Shown here: in pieces, positions 1 to 6,012 of the stretch
Layout: every line of letters begins with the position of its first letter
How positions within the stretch are numbered: the stretch's first letter is position 1
Assembly: GCA_022729775.1 (NCBI GenBank)
Contig: DZBA01000211.1
Span: forward strand, 1-6,012
Direction of reading: 5' to 3'
Length of the DNA: 6,012 nt
Source of the DNA: Anaerolinea thermophila
Lineage (GTDB): Bacteria; Chloroflexota; Anaerolineae; Anaerolineales; Villigracilaceae
Position numbers and translations under genes: made by a program
Notes under the pieces: generated by a model
What the model saw: the letters and a program-made list of their open reading frames with translations, nothing else
Databases searched by the model: none
Told to the model about the DNA's origin: nothing

Positions 1-1731
1 GTCGCGCTTGATCTCGGCGCGATGATCGCTGGCTCGCGCTTCCGTGGTGAATTTGAAGAACGCCTCAAAGCCGTGATGGATGAAGTGCAGCGCTCCAAAG
101 GCGACGTCATCCTGATGATTGATGAACTGCACACGGTTGTCGGCGCGGGCGCGGCACAAGGCGCAATGGACGCGAGCAACATGCTCAAGCCTGCTCTCGC
201 ACGGGGCGAGTTGCAATGCATCGGCGCGACGACACTTGATGAATTCCACAAACACATTGAAAAAGACGCCGCCCTCGAAAGACGCTTCGCCCCCATTTAT
301 GTGGACGAACCCAGCGTGGACGACACCATCAAGATGTTGCACGGCTTGCGCGACAAATACGAAGCGCACCACAAGATTCATTTTTCCGATGAAGCGCTGA
401 CTGCCGCCGCGCGTCTTGCAGATCGCTACGTGACCGACCGTCACCTGCCCGACAAAGCCATTGACCTGATGGACGAAGCCGCCGCGAAAGTCCGCGTTGC
501 GCTGTATTCCATGCCTCCCGATTTGAAGGCGATGAAAAGCGACCTCGATAAATTCCGCGCAGAAGAAGAGCAGGCAGGCTTGGAACGCGACTACGAACGC
601 GCCGCGCAAAAGAAAGCCGAGCGTTTACGCCTTGAAGAAGAATACACCGCGCACCGCGATAAATGGGAAGCTGACCACCAACTCGATGAAGTGGTGGATG
701 TCGCTGACATTGCCTCGGTTGTGAATCAATGGACGGGTATTCCGCTGAATCAAATGCTCGAAACCGAATCTGAAAAACTCTTGCACATGGAAGCGCGTTT
801 GCACGAGCGTATCATCGGACAGGAAGATGCGATCCACGCCATTAGCGACGCGATCCGCCGCGCGCGCTCCGGGCTGAAAGACCCCAGCCGACCGATTGGA
901 TCGTTCATCTTCATTGGACCTTCCGGCGTTGGCAAAACCGAACTTGCGAAAGCGCTGGCGTGGTTCATGTTCGACGATGAAGAAGCGCTGGTGCGTATTG
1001 ACATGTCTGAATACCGCGAGCAGCACACGGTCAGCCGTTTATTTGGCGCGCCTCCCGGATACATCGGTTACGAAGAAGGTGGACAACTTACCGAAGCAGT
1101 TCGCCGCCGTCCGTACCGCGTTGTCCTCTTCGATGAAATCGAAAAGGCTCACCCCGAAGTATGGAACGCGCTGCTGCAAATCCTCGATGATGGTCGCCTC
1201 ACCGATGGTCAAGGTAAGGTCGTGGACTTCCGCAACACGGTCTTAATCATGACCTCCAACCTCGGCACGGAATACGTCACCAAAGGCGGCACGCTCGGCT
1301 TCCTTACACAAAAAGCGAGCGACGATGAGCGCGACATGCACGTGAAAGTCGAGAAGGCGCTCAAGGGCGCGTTTAGACCTGAATTCCTAAACCGCATTGA
1401 CGAGACCATCATGTTCTCGCCGCTTTCGATTGAACAAATGGAACAAATTGTCGTGCTGCAAATGAAAGAAGTGCAGGACAGGCTCAACGAACACAACATC
1501 AATATCCAACTCGCCGACGCGGCGCGAATCTGGCTGGCGAAGGAAGGCTACGACCCCGCGTTTGGCGCGCGTCCGCTGCGCAGGGCGATTCAGAAATATG
1601 TCGAAAGTCCGCTTTCGATTGAACTGCTCGGCGGAAAATTCAAAAACGGCGCGCAAGTCATGGTAGACGAGAAAGATGGCAAGATCGTCTTTCAGATGGA
1701 AGCGTTGAAACAGAGTGTAGTGATCGGCTGA
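1..1731 (+). CDS. clpC: ATP-dependent Clp protease ATP-binding subunit ClpC (5' partial)
   Basis: Hsp100 AAA+ unfoldase that feeds substrates to the ClpP peptidase in the cytoplasm. The frame is open from base 1, so the start, the N domain and the first Walker A lie outside the window; 576 codons remain, against about 820 residues for the family. Visible in order: NBD1 pore loop (SRFRGEFEER, nt 34-63), Walker B (VILMIDE, nt 106-126), the LERRF arginine-finger region, and a short coiled-coil middle domain with a UVR-like stretch (about nt 530-645). NBD2 follows with Walker A GPSGVGKT (nt 916-939), pore loop GYIGYEEGG (nt 1057-1083), Walker B VVLFDE, sensor-1 TSN, RPEFLNRID and sensor-2 GARPLRR. 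ClpB is unlikely: its middle domain is much longer, and here an LGF tripeptide (nt 1294-1302) sits at the ClpP-docking loop position. A terminator follows directly, so this is the last gene of its transcript. No clp partner gene is in view. Confidence 0.93.
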   Translation, partial: VALDLGAMIAGSRFRGEFEERLKAVMDEVQRSKGDVILMIDELHTVVGAGAAQGAMDASNMLKPALARGELQCIGATTLDEFHKHIEKDAALERRFAPIYVDEPSVDDTIKMLHGLRDKYEAHHKIHFSDEALTAAARLADRYVTDRHLPDKAIDLMDEAAAKVRVALYSMPPDLKAMKSDLDKFRAEEEQAGLERDYERAAQKKAERLRLEEEYTAHRDKWEADHQLDEVVDVADIASVVNQWTGIPLNQMLETESEKLLHMEARLHERIIGQEDAIHAISDAIRRARSGLKDPSRPIGSFIFIGPSGVGKTELAKALAWFMFDDEEALVRIDMSEYREQHTVSRLFGAPPGYIGYEEGGQLTEAVRRRPYRVVLFDEIEKAHPEVWNALLQILDDGRLTDGQGKVVDFRNTVLIMTSNLGTEYVTKGGTLGFLTQKASDDERDMHVKVEKALKGAFRPEFLNRIDETIMFSPLSIEQMEQIVVLQMKEVQDRLNEHNINIQLADAARIWLAKEGYDPAFGARPLRRAIQKYVESPLSIELLGGKFKNGAQVMVDEKDGKIVFQMEALKQSVVIG

Positions 1732-1747
1732 TTGTAGATTGCTGAGG

Positions 1748-1785
1748 AACAGGCGAGAGGAAATCCCTTTCGCCTGTTTTATTTT
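1748..1785 (+). terminator. Rho-independent terminator of clpC
   Basis: A 13-bp stem (arms 1748-1760 and 1766-1778, with one G-U pair; outer part AACAGGCGA/TCGCCTGTT) closes a 5-base loop and runs into a T-rich tract (TTTTATTTT, 1777-1785). It begins 17 bases after the clpC stop codon, which is the expected place for an intrinsic terminator. Confidence 0.88.
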
Positions 1786-1834
1786 CCCGCGAGCGCCAAG
1801 ACCAATTTACCAATGTGCTGTCCCCATTCTGCGG

Positions 1835-1840
1835 TATCAT
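1835..1840 (+). promoter_or_regulatory. Candidate -10 element of the metallopeptidase gene
   Basis: TATCAT matches the TATAAT consensus at five of six bases and lies 34 bases before the start codon, after the clpC terminator, where a promoter is needed. No convincing -35 box lies 16-18 bases upstream; the nearest similar hexamer (TTTACC, 1806-1811) is 23 bases away. Unlike the other candidates in this window it has no TG just upstream. Weak call based mainly on position. Confidence 0.35.
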
Positions 1841-1874
1841 CAGGAAATCTTAACAGGCAAAGGAGAAAAAAATT

Positions 1875-3884
1875 ATGGAAGAGAAAAAGTCCAATAATAC
1901 GGTATTGATTGTTGTTGGAATTATTGTGTTGCTGTGCTGTCTTTGTTTGATTGCATTCAGCTTGGGCGGCTATGTCCTTTATCGAATGATGCCCTCTACA
2001 TCCACCATTACCGATGAGGCTTTTGATTTTGAAAACTTTGGCGAAACCGCTACGCCCGCCCCTGAAATCGTTCGCCCTGAAGTGGACGCAACCACTCATG
2101 AAACTTTGCAAATCCTTGAGGCTAGCATTGTCCCGCCCAATGAGCCGAAGGAGCTCGCCTGTCGCCTTGAAGGCAAGTGTGATGTCCCCGATGTGATGGC
2201 GACGTCGGCAGCGCCGCGAGAGATCGGCGAGAAGAGCAAATTTTTCGTCACCAATCTTGACACCATTAAAACCGTCGAAGTGGATGCCACCTTACGGTAC
2301 GCTACACCGCATGTGTATTTTTGGGTGCAAAATGATGTGAAATACAACGAAGGGGAAATGAAATCTTTGGTGGATGAATTCGAAAATAAGATTTACCCCA
2401 CCAACCGCGAATTTTTCGGCAGTGAATGGTCGCCGGGCATTGACGGCGATGAACATATCTACATCCTCTACGCGCGCGGACTTGGCTCTTCCATCGCGGG
2501 ATATTTTTCATCTTCTGATTCCGTTCATCCGCTTGTGCAGGAATACTCCAACGCGCATGAGATGTTCCTCTTCAACGCGGACAATACCTTCCTCGGCGAA
2601 GATTTCACCTACGGCGTGCTGGCGCATGAGTTCCAACACATGATTCACTGGAATCAGGATTTGAACGAAACCTCATGGCTGAATGAAGGCTCGTCGGAAC
2701 TTGCCGCCTTCCTGAATGAATATGACCCCGGCGGTTTTGACATGCTGTATATCGGCGAGCCAGATTTGCAATTGAATGACTGGCCCAACGATCAGGACGC
2801 GACCACGCCGCATTACGGCGCGGGCTTTTTATTCATGACCTATTTCCTCGACCGTTTTGGCGAGGATGCGACGAAAGCGCTGGTCAAAGACCCCGCCAAC
2901 GGACTCGACAGCGTGGAAGGCGTGCTGCGCGAAATCAACGCGAATGACCCGCTTACCGGGCAGCCCATTAGCGCGGATGATTTTTATATGGATTGGGTTA
3001 TCACAAACGTATTGCTGGATACATCCTTTGGGGATGGGCGTTATGTGTATAAGAATTATCCCGAAGCGCATCAAGCGAATCCCACCGAGACCATCTACAA
3101 TTGTCCGCAGCCGCCCATCTCGCGCGATGTTCATCAATACGGCGTGGATTACATCGCCATTGATTGCGCGGGCGATTATACGATTTCATTCACAGGATCA
3201 ACAGTCACAGGCTTGCTGCCCGCTGACCCATACTCCGGACAATATGCTTTCTGGTCGAATAAGGGCGATGAATCGGATATGACCCTGACGCGCGAATTCG
3301 ATTTCACGAATGTCAGCGCGCCCATTGAGATTTCGTTCCGCACCTGGTATGACATCGAAACCGATTGGGATTATCTGTATATCGAAGCGTCCGAAGACGG
3401 GGAAACATGGCAGATTATCAAAACGCCCTCCGGCACGGATTCTGACCCGTCGGGCAACTCTTATGGATGGGGATATACCGGCGTGACGACCAACTGGATT
3501 CAAGAAACGGTTGATCTTTCGGCTTATGCGGGCAAGAAGGTTTCGATCCGCTTTGAATACATCACCGACGCGGCTGTGAACGGCGAAGGATTTTTGCTCG
3601 ATGATGTCGCGGTGAACGCGCTCAATTACACATCCGATTTCGAGGCGGACGATGGCGGCTGGCAGGCGGAAGGATTCGTCCGCGTGCAAAATATCCTGCC
3701 GCAGACGTTTGGACTCGCGCTGGTCAACTCCGGCGATAAGAGTGTCACGCGGGTTTTACTCGATGAAAATCAAACCGCAGAAGTCAACGTCTCGCTGAAT
3801 TCCGGTGACAAAATGTATTTGGTCGTCTCCGGCACAACGCGCTTTACGCGCGAATTAGCCACCTATCAAGTGGAAATTAAATAA
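1875..3884 (+). CDS. Membrane-anchored zinc metallopeptidase, immune inhibitor A (M6)-like
   Basis: Predicted extracellular protease of 669 residues. A strong ribosome site (AAGGAG, 1860-1865) nine bases upstream supports this start. A short charged N-terminus precedes one hydrophobic helix (residues about 9-36, with LLCCLCLIAF). No clear signal-peptidase site follows, so a type II anchor with the catalytic part outside is inferred. A Thr/Pro-containing linker (about 40-70) leads to the protease domain (about 135-400). HEFQH (251-255) supplies two zinc histidines and the catalytic Glu, and SWLNEGSSE (267-275) offers Glu271 as third ligand. Residues about 440-580 form a beta-rich domain like the C-terminal part of immune inhibitor A proteins (DWDYLYIEASEDGETW, DLSAYAGKKVSIRF, GEGFLLDDV); a second beta-rich segment ends the protein. 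Cys96/Cys102 and Cys410/Cys431 could form disulfides outside the cell. The protease fold is well supported; the exact family and the substrate are not. It is probably transcribed alone, between two terminators. Confidence 0.83.
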   Translation: MEEKKSNNTVLIVVGIIVLLCCLCLIAFSLGGYVLYRMMPSTSTITDEAFDFENFGETATPAPEIVRPEVDATTHETLQILEASIVPPNEPKELACRLEGKCDVPDVMATSAAPREIGEKSKFFVTNLDTIKTVEVDATLRYATPHVYFWVQNDVKYNEGEMKSLVDEFENKIYPTNREFFGSEWSPGIDGDEHIYILYARGLGSSIAGYFSSSDSVHPLVQEYSNAHEMFLFNADNTFLGEDFTYGVLAHEFQHMIHWNQDLNETSWLNEGSSELAAFLNEYDPGGFDMLYIGEPDLQLNDWPNDQDATTPHYGAGFLFMTYFLDRFGEDATKALVKDPANGLDSVEGVLREINANDPLTGQPISADDFYMDWVITNVLLDTSFGDGRYVYKNYPEAHQANPTETIYNCPQPPISRDVHQYGVDYIAIDCAGDYTISFTGSTVTGLLPADPYSGQYAFWSNKGDESDMTLTREFDFTNVSAPIEISFRTWYDIETDWDYLYIEASEDGETWQIIKTPSGTDSDPSGNSYGWGYTGVTTNWIQETVDLSAYAGKKVSIRFEYITDAAVNGEGFLLDDVAVNALNYTSDFEADDGGWQAEGFVRVQNILPQTFGLALVNSGDKSVTRVLLDENQTAEVNVSLNSGDKMYLVVSGTTRFTRELATYQVEIK

Positions 3885-3930
3885 CAAAAAAATGGACTCC
3901 GCAAGTTCTACTTGCGGAGTCCGTAAATTT
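3885..3930. terminator. Hairpin terminator between convergent genes, strongest for thrB
   Basis: A perfect 12-bp stem (arms 3894-3905 and 3911-3922; GGACTCCGCAAG/CTTGCGGAGTCC) closes a TTCTA loop, filling the gap between the peptidase stop and the thrB stop. On the minus strand the stem is followed by ATTTTTTTGTTATTT, a good termination tract for thrB. On the plus strand the downstream run (GTAAATTTTAC) is poorer, so it may also stop peptidase transcripts, but less efficiently. Confidence 0.83.
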
Positions 3931-4844
3931 TACAAAATGCTCACTTCCGCGCCTTCGTAACTGGTGCTTAACTCGAAGACGCGCGAGGAAAGTCCAGCCT
4001 GCTCGAATGCGTGCTTCATTGCCGCCCCGACGGCTGGATTTTCCTTTGACGAGAACGCAATCAAACTGGGTCCCGCGCCTGAAAGCGCAATTGCGGAAGT
4101 GCCGGCATTGCGCGCTGCGTCCATGGCGGCTTTTGCGCCGGGGATGAGCGGGATGCGGTACGGCTGGTGCAGCGCGTCGGTCATCACCTTGCCGAGCAGG
4201 TCGAGGTCGCCGGTGCGCAGGGCTTCTGTCACCAACACGGCGCGGCTGATGTTGTAAATCGCATCTTTGCGGTCTACTTGTTTGGGAAGGATTGCGCGCG
4301 CCTGTTTCGTGGGGAAGTCGAAATCTGGCAGGACGATGGTAACGTGGATGGGGGAGCGATTTGCGCGCGCGGGCAGCTTCATCGAAATCACGCGGTCTTC
4401 ATACACGATGGATGCAACCAACCCGCCGAGCATGGCAGGCGCGACATTGTCCGGGTGTCCTTCGGTTTCGATGGCGATTCTTAAAATTTCTTCGTCGGTG
4501 AAAGGCGAGTTGAGCAGCGCGTTTGCGCCCATCATGCCGGTGAGAAATGCCGCCGAACTTGACCCCAACCCGGAGCTCAGCGGAATACGATTCAAGCAGT
4601 GAATTTTCATGCCGGTACAGGTTTTTCCGGCGCGGTCAAAAATCCCCAGCGCGGCGTCTACAATGGCATTGTTGGCGTCGCCGGGCAAACTGGCTGCGCC
4701 TTCACCTTCGACTGTGACCGTAATCTGCTTGTCGTCTGTGGTTGTGAATGTGGTTTCATTCCATAAATTCAACGCCAGTCCAAGCGCGTCGAATCCTGGT
4801 CCTAGGTTGGCGGTTGTTGCGGGGACTTTCACCATGACTTTCAT
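3930..4844 (-). CDS. thrB: Homoserine kinase
   Basis: GHMP-family kinase that phosphorylates L-homoserine with ATP to O-phospho-L-homoserine, the step before threonine synthase; cytoplasmic. The 304-residue product has the family's usual length of about 300. Diagnostic motifs are present: the N-terminal PATTANLGPGFDALGLAL (8-25), the ATP-binding glycine-rich loop PLSSGLGSSSA (88-98), the substrate-site block EGHPDNVAPA (128-137), and the C-terminal ALSGAGPSLIAF (253-264). The start at 4844 is chosen because the family begins just before the PATTANLGPGFD block and a GAGGAG site lies 12 bases upstream. A second in-frame ATG at 4835 is too far from that site. The frame stays open upstream to an ATG at 5045, but that extension overlaps the neighbouring gene and has no family similarity that I recognise. 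thrA and thrC are not adjacent, and the gene appears to have its own promoter and terminator. Confidence 0.95.
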   Translation of the reverse strand: MKVMVKVPATTANLGPGFDALGLALNLWNETTFTTTDDKQITVTVEGEGAASLPGDANNAIVDAALGIFDRAGKTCTGMKIHCLNRIPLSSGLGSSSAAFLTGMMGANALLNSPFTDEEILRIAIETEGHPDNVAPAMLGGLVASIVYEDRVISMKLPARANRSPIHVTIVLPDFDFPTKQARAILPKQVDRKDAIYNISRAVLVTEALRTGDLDLLGKVMTDALHQPYRIPLIPGAKAAMDAARNAGTSAIALSGAGPSLIAFSSKENPAVGAAMKHAFEQAGLSSRVFELSTSYEGAEVSIL

Positions 4845-4856
4845 ATTTTCTTCTTT

Positions 4857-4862
4857 CTCCTC
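4857..4862 (-). promoter_or_regulatory. Ribosome-binding site fixing the thrB start
   Basis: GAGGAG on the minus strand lies 12 bases before the ATG at 4844, within a purine-rich run. The spacing is slightly long, but it is the only good site near the conserved N-terminus and argues against both the upstream ATG at 5045 and the ATG at 4835. Confidence 0.7.
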
Positions 4863-4894
4863 TTTGCGGCTGTTAATGCCTTGAAATATTTCCA

Positions 4895-4921
4895 AGTTTA
4901 GCATAAAAAAAATTCCCTCAA
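4895..4921 (-). promoter_or_regulatory. Candidate thrB promoter with extended -10
   Basis: Minus-strand TGCTAAACT (4895-4903) reads as a TGn extension plus a -10-like hexamer (TAAACT). A TTGAGG hexamer (4916-4921) lies 15 bases upstream, a short but possible -35 spacing. It sits directly behind the terminator of the upstream RNA-binding protein gene and would give a leader of about 45 bases. The RNA-binding protein gene has a very similar element. Confidence 0.45.
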
Positions 4922-4958
4922 AATAAAAAAACAGCCTTGCGTTTGCAAAGCTGTTTTT
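4920..4958 (-). terminator. Rho-independent terminator of the RRM protein gene
   Basis: Read on the minus strand, a 14-bp stem with one mismatch (arms 4945-4958 and 4927-4940; core AAAAACAGC/GCTGTTTTT plus TTGC/GCAA) closes a 4-base loop and continues into TTTTTTTATTTT. It starts 25 bases after the RRM gene stop codon and separates that gene from thrB. The stem also ends in a T run on the plus strand, but no plus-strand gene needs it. Confidence 0.85.
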
Positions 4959-4983
4959 ATCAATCAGGCTTGGAAATTGTTCT

Positions 4984-5289
4984 TTATTGGCGGTCCCGAC
5001 CACCACCACCGCGATTACGATTGAAACTGCGCGGGCGTTCTTCACGAGGCTTGGCGATGTTCACGGTGAGCGAACGTCCCATAAATTCCTGTCCATTGAA
5101 CATGCTGATTGCTTTTTGCGCATCTTCGCTGGTTGCCATTTCAACAAAGCCAAAACCTTTGGCGCGGCCCGAAGCGCGATCTATGATCAACGCAACTGAG
5201 GTGACGGTTCCTGCCTGACTGAAGTGTACTTTCAATTGTTCTTCGGTCGCGGCGTAAGGCAGATTGCCTACATATAACTTGTTATCCAT
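4984..5289 (-). CDS. RRM-domain RNA-binding protein with Gly/Arg-rich tail
   Basis: A small cytoplasmic protein of 101 residues with a single RNA recognition motif, expected to bind single-stranded RNA. RNP2 is LYVGNL (5-10) and RNP1 is KGFGFVEM (44-51), with the aromatic residues that stack on RNA bases (Tyr6, Phe46, Phe48). The domain fills residues 3-80. A basic tail follows (82-101), including RNRGGGGRDRQ, resembling short RGG tails. The layout matches the cyanobacterial Rbp type of glycine-rich RNA-binding proteins, which are often cold-responsive; whether that holds here is not shown by the sequence. The start is supported by GGAG (5295-5298) five bases before the ATG. The gene has its own terminator before thrB and is divergent from the membrane protein gene. 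The domain call is firm; targets and role are unknown. Confidence 0.93.
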   Translation of the reverse strand: MDNKLYVGNLPYAATEEQLKVHFSQAGTVTSVALIIDRASGRAKGFGFVEMATSEDAQKAISMFNGQEFMGRSLTVNIAKPREERPRSFNRNRGGGGRDRQ

Positions 5290-5329
5290 CTCTTCTCCAG
5301 ATCAAATCATCCAGCCTGAACGATGCCGA

Positions 5330-5357
5330 AGTTTATCATATATTAATAATTTGTGAG
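5330..5357 (-). promoter_or_regulatory. Candidate promoter of the RRM protein gene
   Basis: Minus-strand TGATAAACT (5330-5338) has a TGn extension and the same TAAACT hexamer as the element before thrB. A weak -35 candidate, CTCACA (5352-5357), lies 16 bases upstream. The predicted leader is about 34 bases, too short for the long regulatory leader seen in some cold-shock genes. Confidence 0.45.
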
Positions 5358-5495
5358 TAGCCAATTTGGGTGTATCTTCATGCAAAACATGTCACAATTT
5401 CTGCGGGCGCGCGTCCCTTGACTTTTGAGGAAAAAAATGAAGGTTTCGCAGGTTGAACTGACTTTGCAACCCCAGCCCAATCTTGAGCGTATATT

Positions 5496-5504
5496 TGGTA
5501 GAAT
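5496..5504 (+). promoter_or_regulatory. Extended -10 promoter of the small membrane protein gene
   Basis: TGGTAGAAT is a TGn extension joined to TAGAAT, which matches TATAAT at five of six bases. It lies 28 bases before the ATG at 5533, giving a short leader that holds the AAGGAG ribosome site. No good -35 box is visible at normal spacing, which fits extended -10 promoters. If real, it excludes the upstream start candidates at 5425 and 5437 for this transcript. Confidence 0.5.
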
Positions 5505-5520
5505 TTCAGGTAGAAAAGGA

Positions 5521-5526
5521 AAGGAG
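5521..5526 (+). promoter_or_regulatory. Ribosome-binding site fixing the membrane protein start
   Basis: AAGGAG lies six bases before the ATG at 5533, a near-ideal Shine-Dalgarno placement. It decides in favour of this start over the in-frame upstream codons, because the protein then begins right at its first hydrophobic helix. Confidence 0.8.
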
Positions 5527-5532
5527 TTTCCC

Positions 5533-5907
5533 ATGACAAAATTTGTGTTCCGTTGGGCAATCAATGTGGTTGCTTTGTATGCGGCGATTATGCTGGTGGA
5601 CGGCATTGAATTAAGCGGCAAGTGGACTGGCGTGCTGTGGATGGCGCTGATTATCGGCTTGTTGAATGCGCTGGTGCGTCCGCTGTTGAAATTTCTCACC
5701 TGTCCGTTGATTATTCTGACGCTCGGGCTTTTTACCATTGTCATCAACACGGTGATTTTGATGCTCGCAAACTGGGTCGGGCAGGGATTTAACCTCGGCG
5801 TGACAGTGGATGGATTTTGGTCCGCGCTGCTGGGCAGTTTGGTCATCAGCGTCGTCAGCGTGATATTGAGCGTAATCTTCCGCGATGAATTGAAAGGGAA
5901 TGATTAG
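5533..5907 (+). CDS. Small four-helix membrane protein, YvlD / phage holin 4 superfamily (PF04020-like)
   Basis: An integral membrane protein of 124 residues with four predicted helices (about 3-22, 31-47, 56-80 and 95-116). Features typical of this family are NALVRPLLKFLTCPLIILTL (45-64), the following GLFTIVINTVILMLAN (65-80), and GFWSALLGSLVISVVS (94-109). A short charged tail (RDELKGND) ends it. The family carries a holin label from distant similarity, but most members, such as Bacillus YvlD, are chromosomal envelope proteins with no proven lytic role. There is no endolysin or other phage gene here, so a housekeeping or envelope-stress role is more likely; this is inference. The start follows AAGGAG and an extended -10 element. 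The frame is also open 108 bases further upstream. A strong terminator 22 bases after the stop makes this a single-gene unit. Confidence 0.85.
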   Translation: MTKFVFRWAINVVALYAAIMLVDGIELSGKWTGVLWMALIIGLLNALVRPLLKFLTCPLIILTLGLFTIVINTVILMLANWVGQGFNLGVTVDGFWSALLGSLVISVVSVILSVIFRDELKGND

Positions 5908-5928
5908 CGCGGAAAGAAAATCGCAAGT

Positions 5929-5965
5929 AACATCGGCAGCCACACGGCTGCCGATGTTTTTATTT
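5929..5965 (+). terminator. Rho-independent terminator of the membrane protein gene
   Basis: A perfect 13-bp stem (arms 5929-5941 and 5946-5958; AACATCGGCAGCC/GGCTGCCGATGTT) closes an ACAC loop and is followed by TTTTTATTT. It is a textbook intrinsic terminator just after the stop codon. Confidence 0.92.
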
Positions 5966-5999
5966 GCATCGAATTTATAACGTCTTCCAAATTTTGCAA

Positions 6000-6008
6000 T
6001 GATAGAAT
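6000..6008 (+). promoter_or_regulatory. Candidate extended -10 for a gene beyond the right edge
   Basis: TGATAGAAT shares the TGn-TAGAAT pattern with the membrane protein promoter and follows a strong terminator, as the promoter of the next transcription unit would. No -35 box is clear. The gene it would serve is outside the window, so this remains tentative. Confidence 0.4.
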
Positions 6009-6012
6009 GAAA

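Noticed and set aside
625..1026. Minus-strand open frame inside clpC
   Set aside because: The plus strand here encodes conserved ClpC motifs, including the second Walker A; the reverse frame is a by-product of its codon bias.
1806..1840. Complete -35/-10 promoter for the peptidase gene (TTTACC plus TATCAT)
   Set aside because: The 23-base spacer is too long for a normal sigma-70-type promoter, so only the -10 hexamer is kept as a weak call.
4845..5045. N-terminal extension of homoserine kinase to an ATG at 5045 (371 residues)
   Set aside because: It would overlap the 3' end of the RRM gene, run through that gene's terminator and the thrB promoter candidate, and add 67 residues with no resemblance to the family. 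The start at 4844 has a ribosome site and the conserved N-terminus.
5290..5532. Possible small RNA or riboswitch in the divergent spacer
   Set aside because: I see no stable extended hairpin set, terminator or known aptamer core. The GC-rich near-palindrome around 5404-5417 is short and has no T-tract.
5343..5846. Minus-strand open frame of 167 codons opposite the membrane protein gene
   Set aside because: It is the antisense of a well-supported gene, its translation shows no domain or family pattern, and it would run through the opposing promoter region.
5533..5907. Phage lysis module suggested by the holin-like protein
   Set aside because: No endolysin, spanin or other phage gene is nearby, and the gene has its own promoter and terminator. 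The family is widespread on chromosomes as YvlD-like proteins.

Overview
The window looks like ordinary chromosomal DNA from a mid-GC bacterium. The best guess is Chloroflexota, class Anaerolineae. That guess rests on the gene set (ClpC-type ATPase, anchored M6-like metallopeptidase, stand-alone RRM protein with a Gly/Arg tail, YvlD-type membrane protein), on purine-rich Shine-Dalgarno sites and on TGn-type -10 elements. It is an inference, because no rRNA or other marker gene is present.

Layout, left to right. (1) The 3' two thirds of a plus-strand Clp ATPase gene, cut by the left edge, fit ClpC because of the short UVR-like middle domain and an LGF ClpP-docking loop. It ends at a strong intrinsic terminator. 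(2) A plus-strand 669-residue membrane-anchored zinc metallopeptidase related to immune inhibitor A (M6-like) has an HEFQH motif and a C-terminal beta-rich domain. (3) A perfect 12-bp hairpin separates it from the convergent minus-strand homoserine kinase gene thrB, with only 45 bases between the two stop codons. (4) Upstream of thrB on the same strand is a 101-residue RRM RNA-binding protein gene. It has its own terminator, and the thrB promoter candidate starts right behind it. (5) Across a 243-base divergent spacer is a plus-strand 124-residue four-helix membrane protein of the YvlD/phage-holin-4 superfamily, followed by a perfect 13-bp hairpin terminator. (6) The last bases hold a TGn-type -10 element that probably belongs to a gene beyond the right edge.

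Almost every gene has its own terminator or promoter candidate, so these look like five independent transcription units, not one pathway. They cover protein quality control, an extracellular protease, threonine biosynthesis, RNA binding and an envelope protein of unknown role. I found no mobile element, CRISPR array, tRNA or rRNA gene, or phage module, and no clear sign of an undescribed system. The points most worth a second look are the odd zinc-site spacing of the peptidase, the shared TGn -10 elements, and a possible second start for the small membrane protein.
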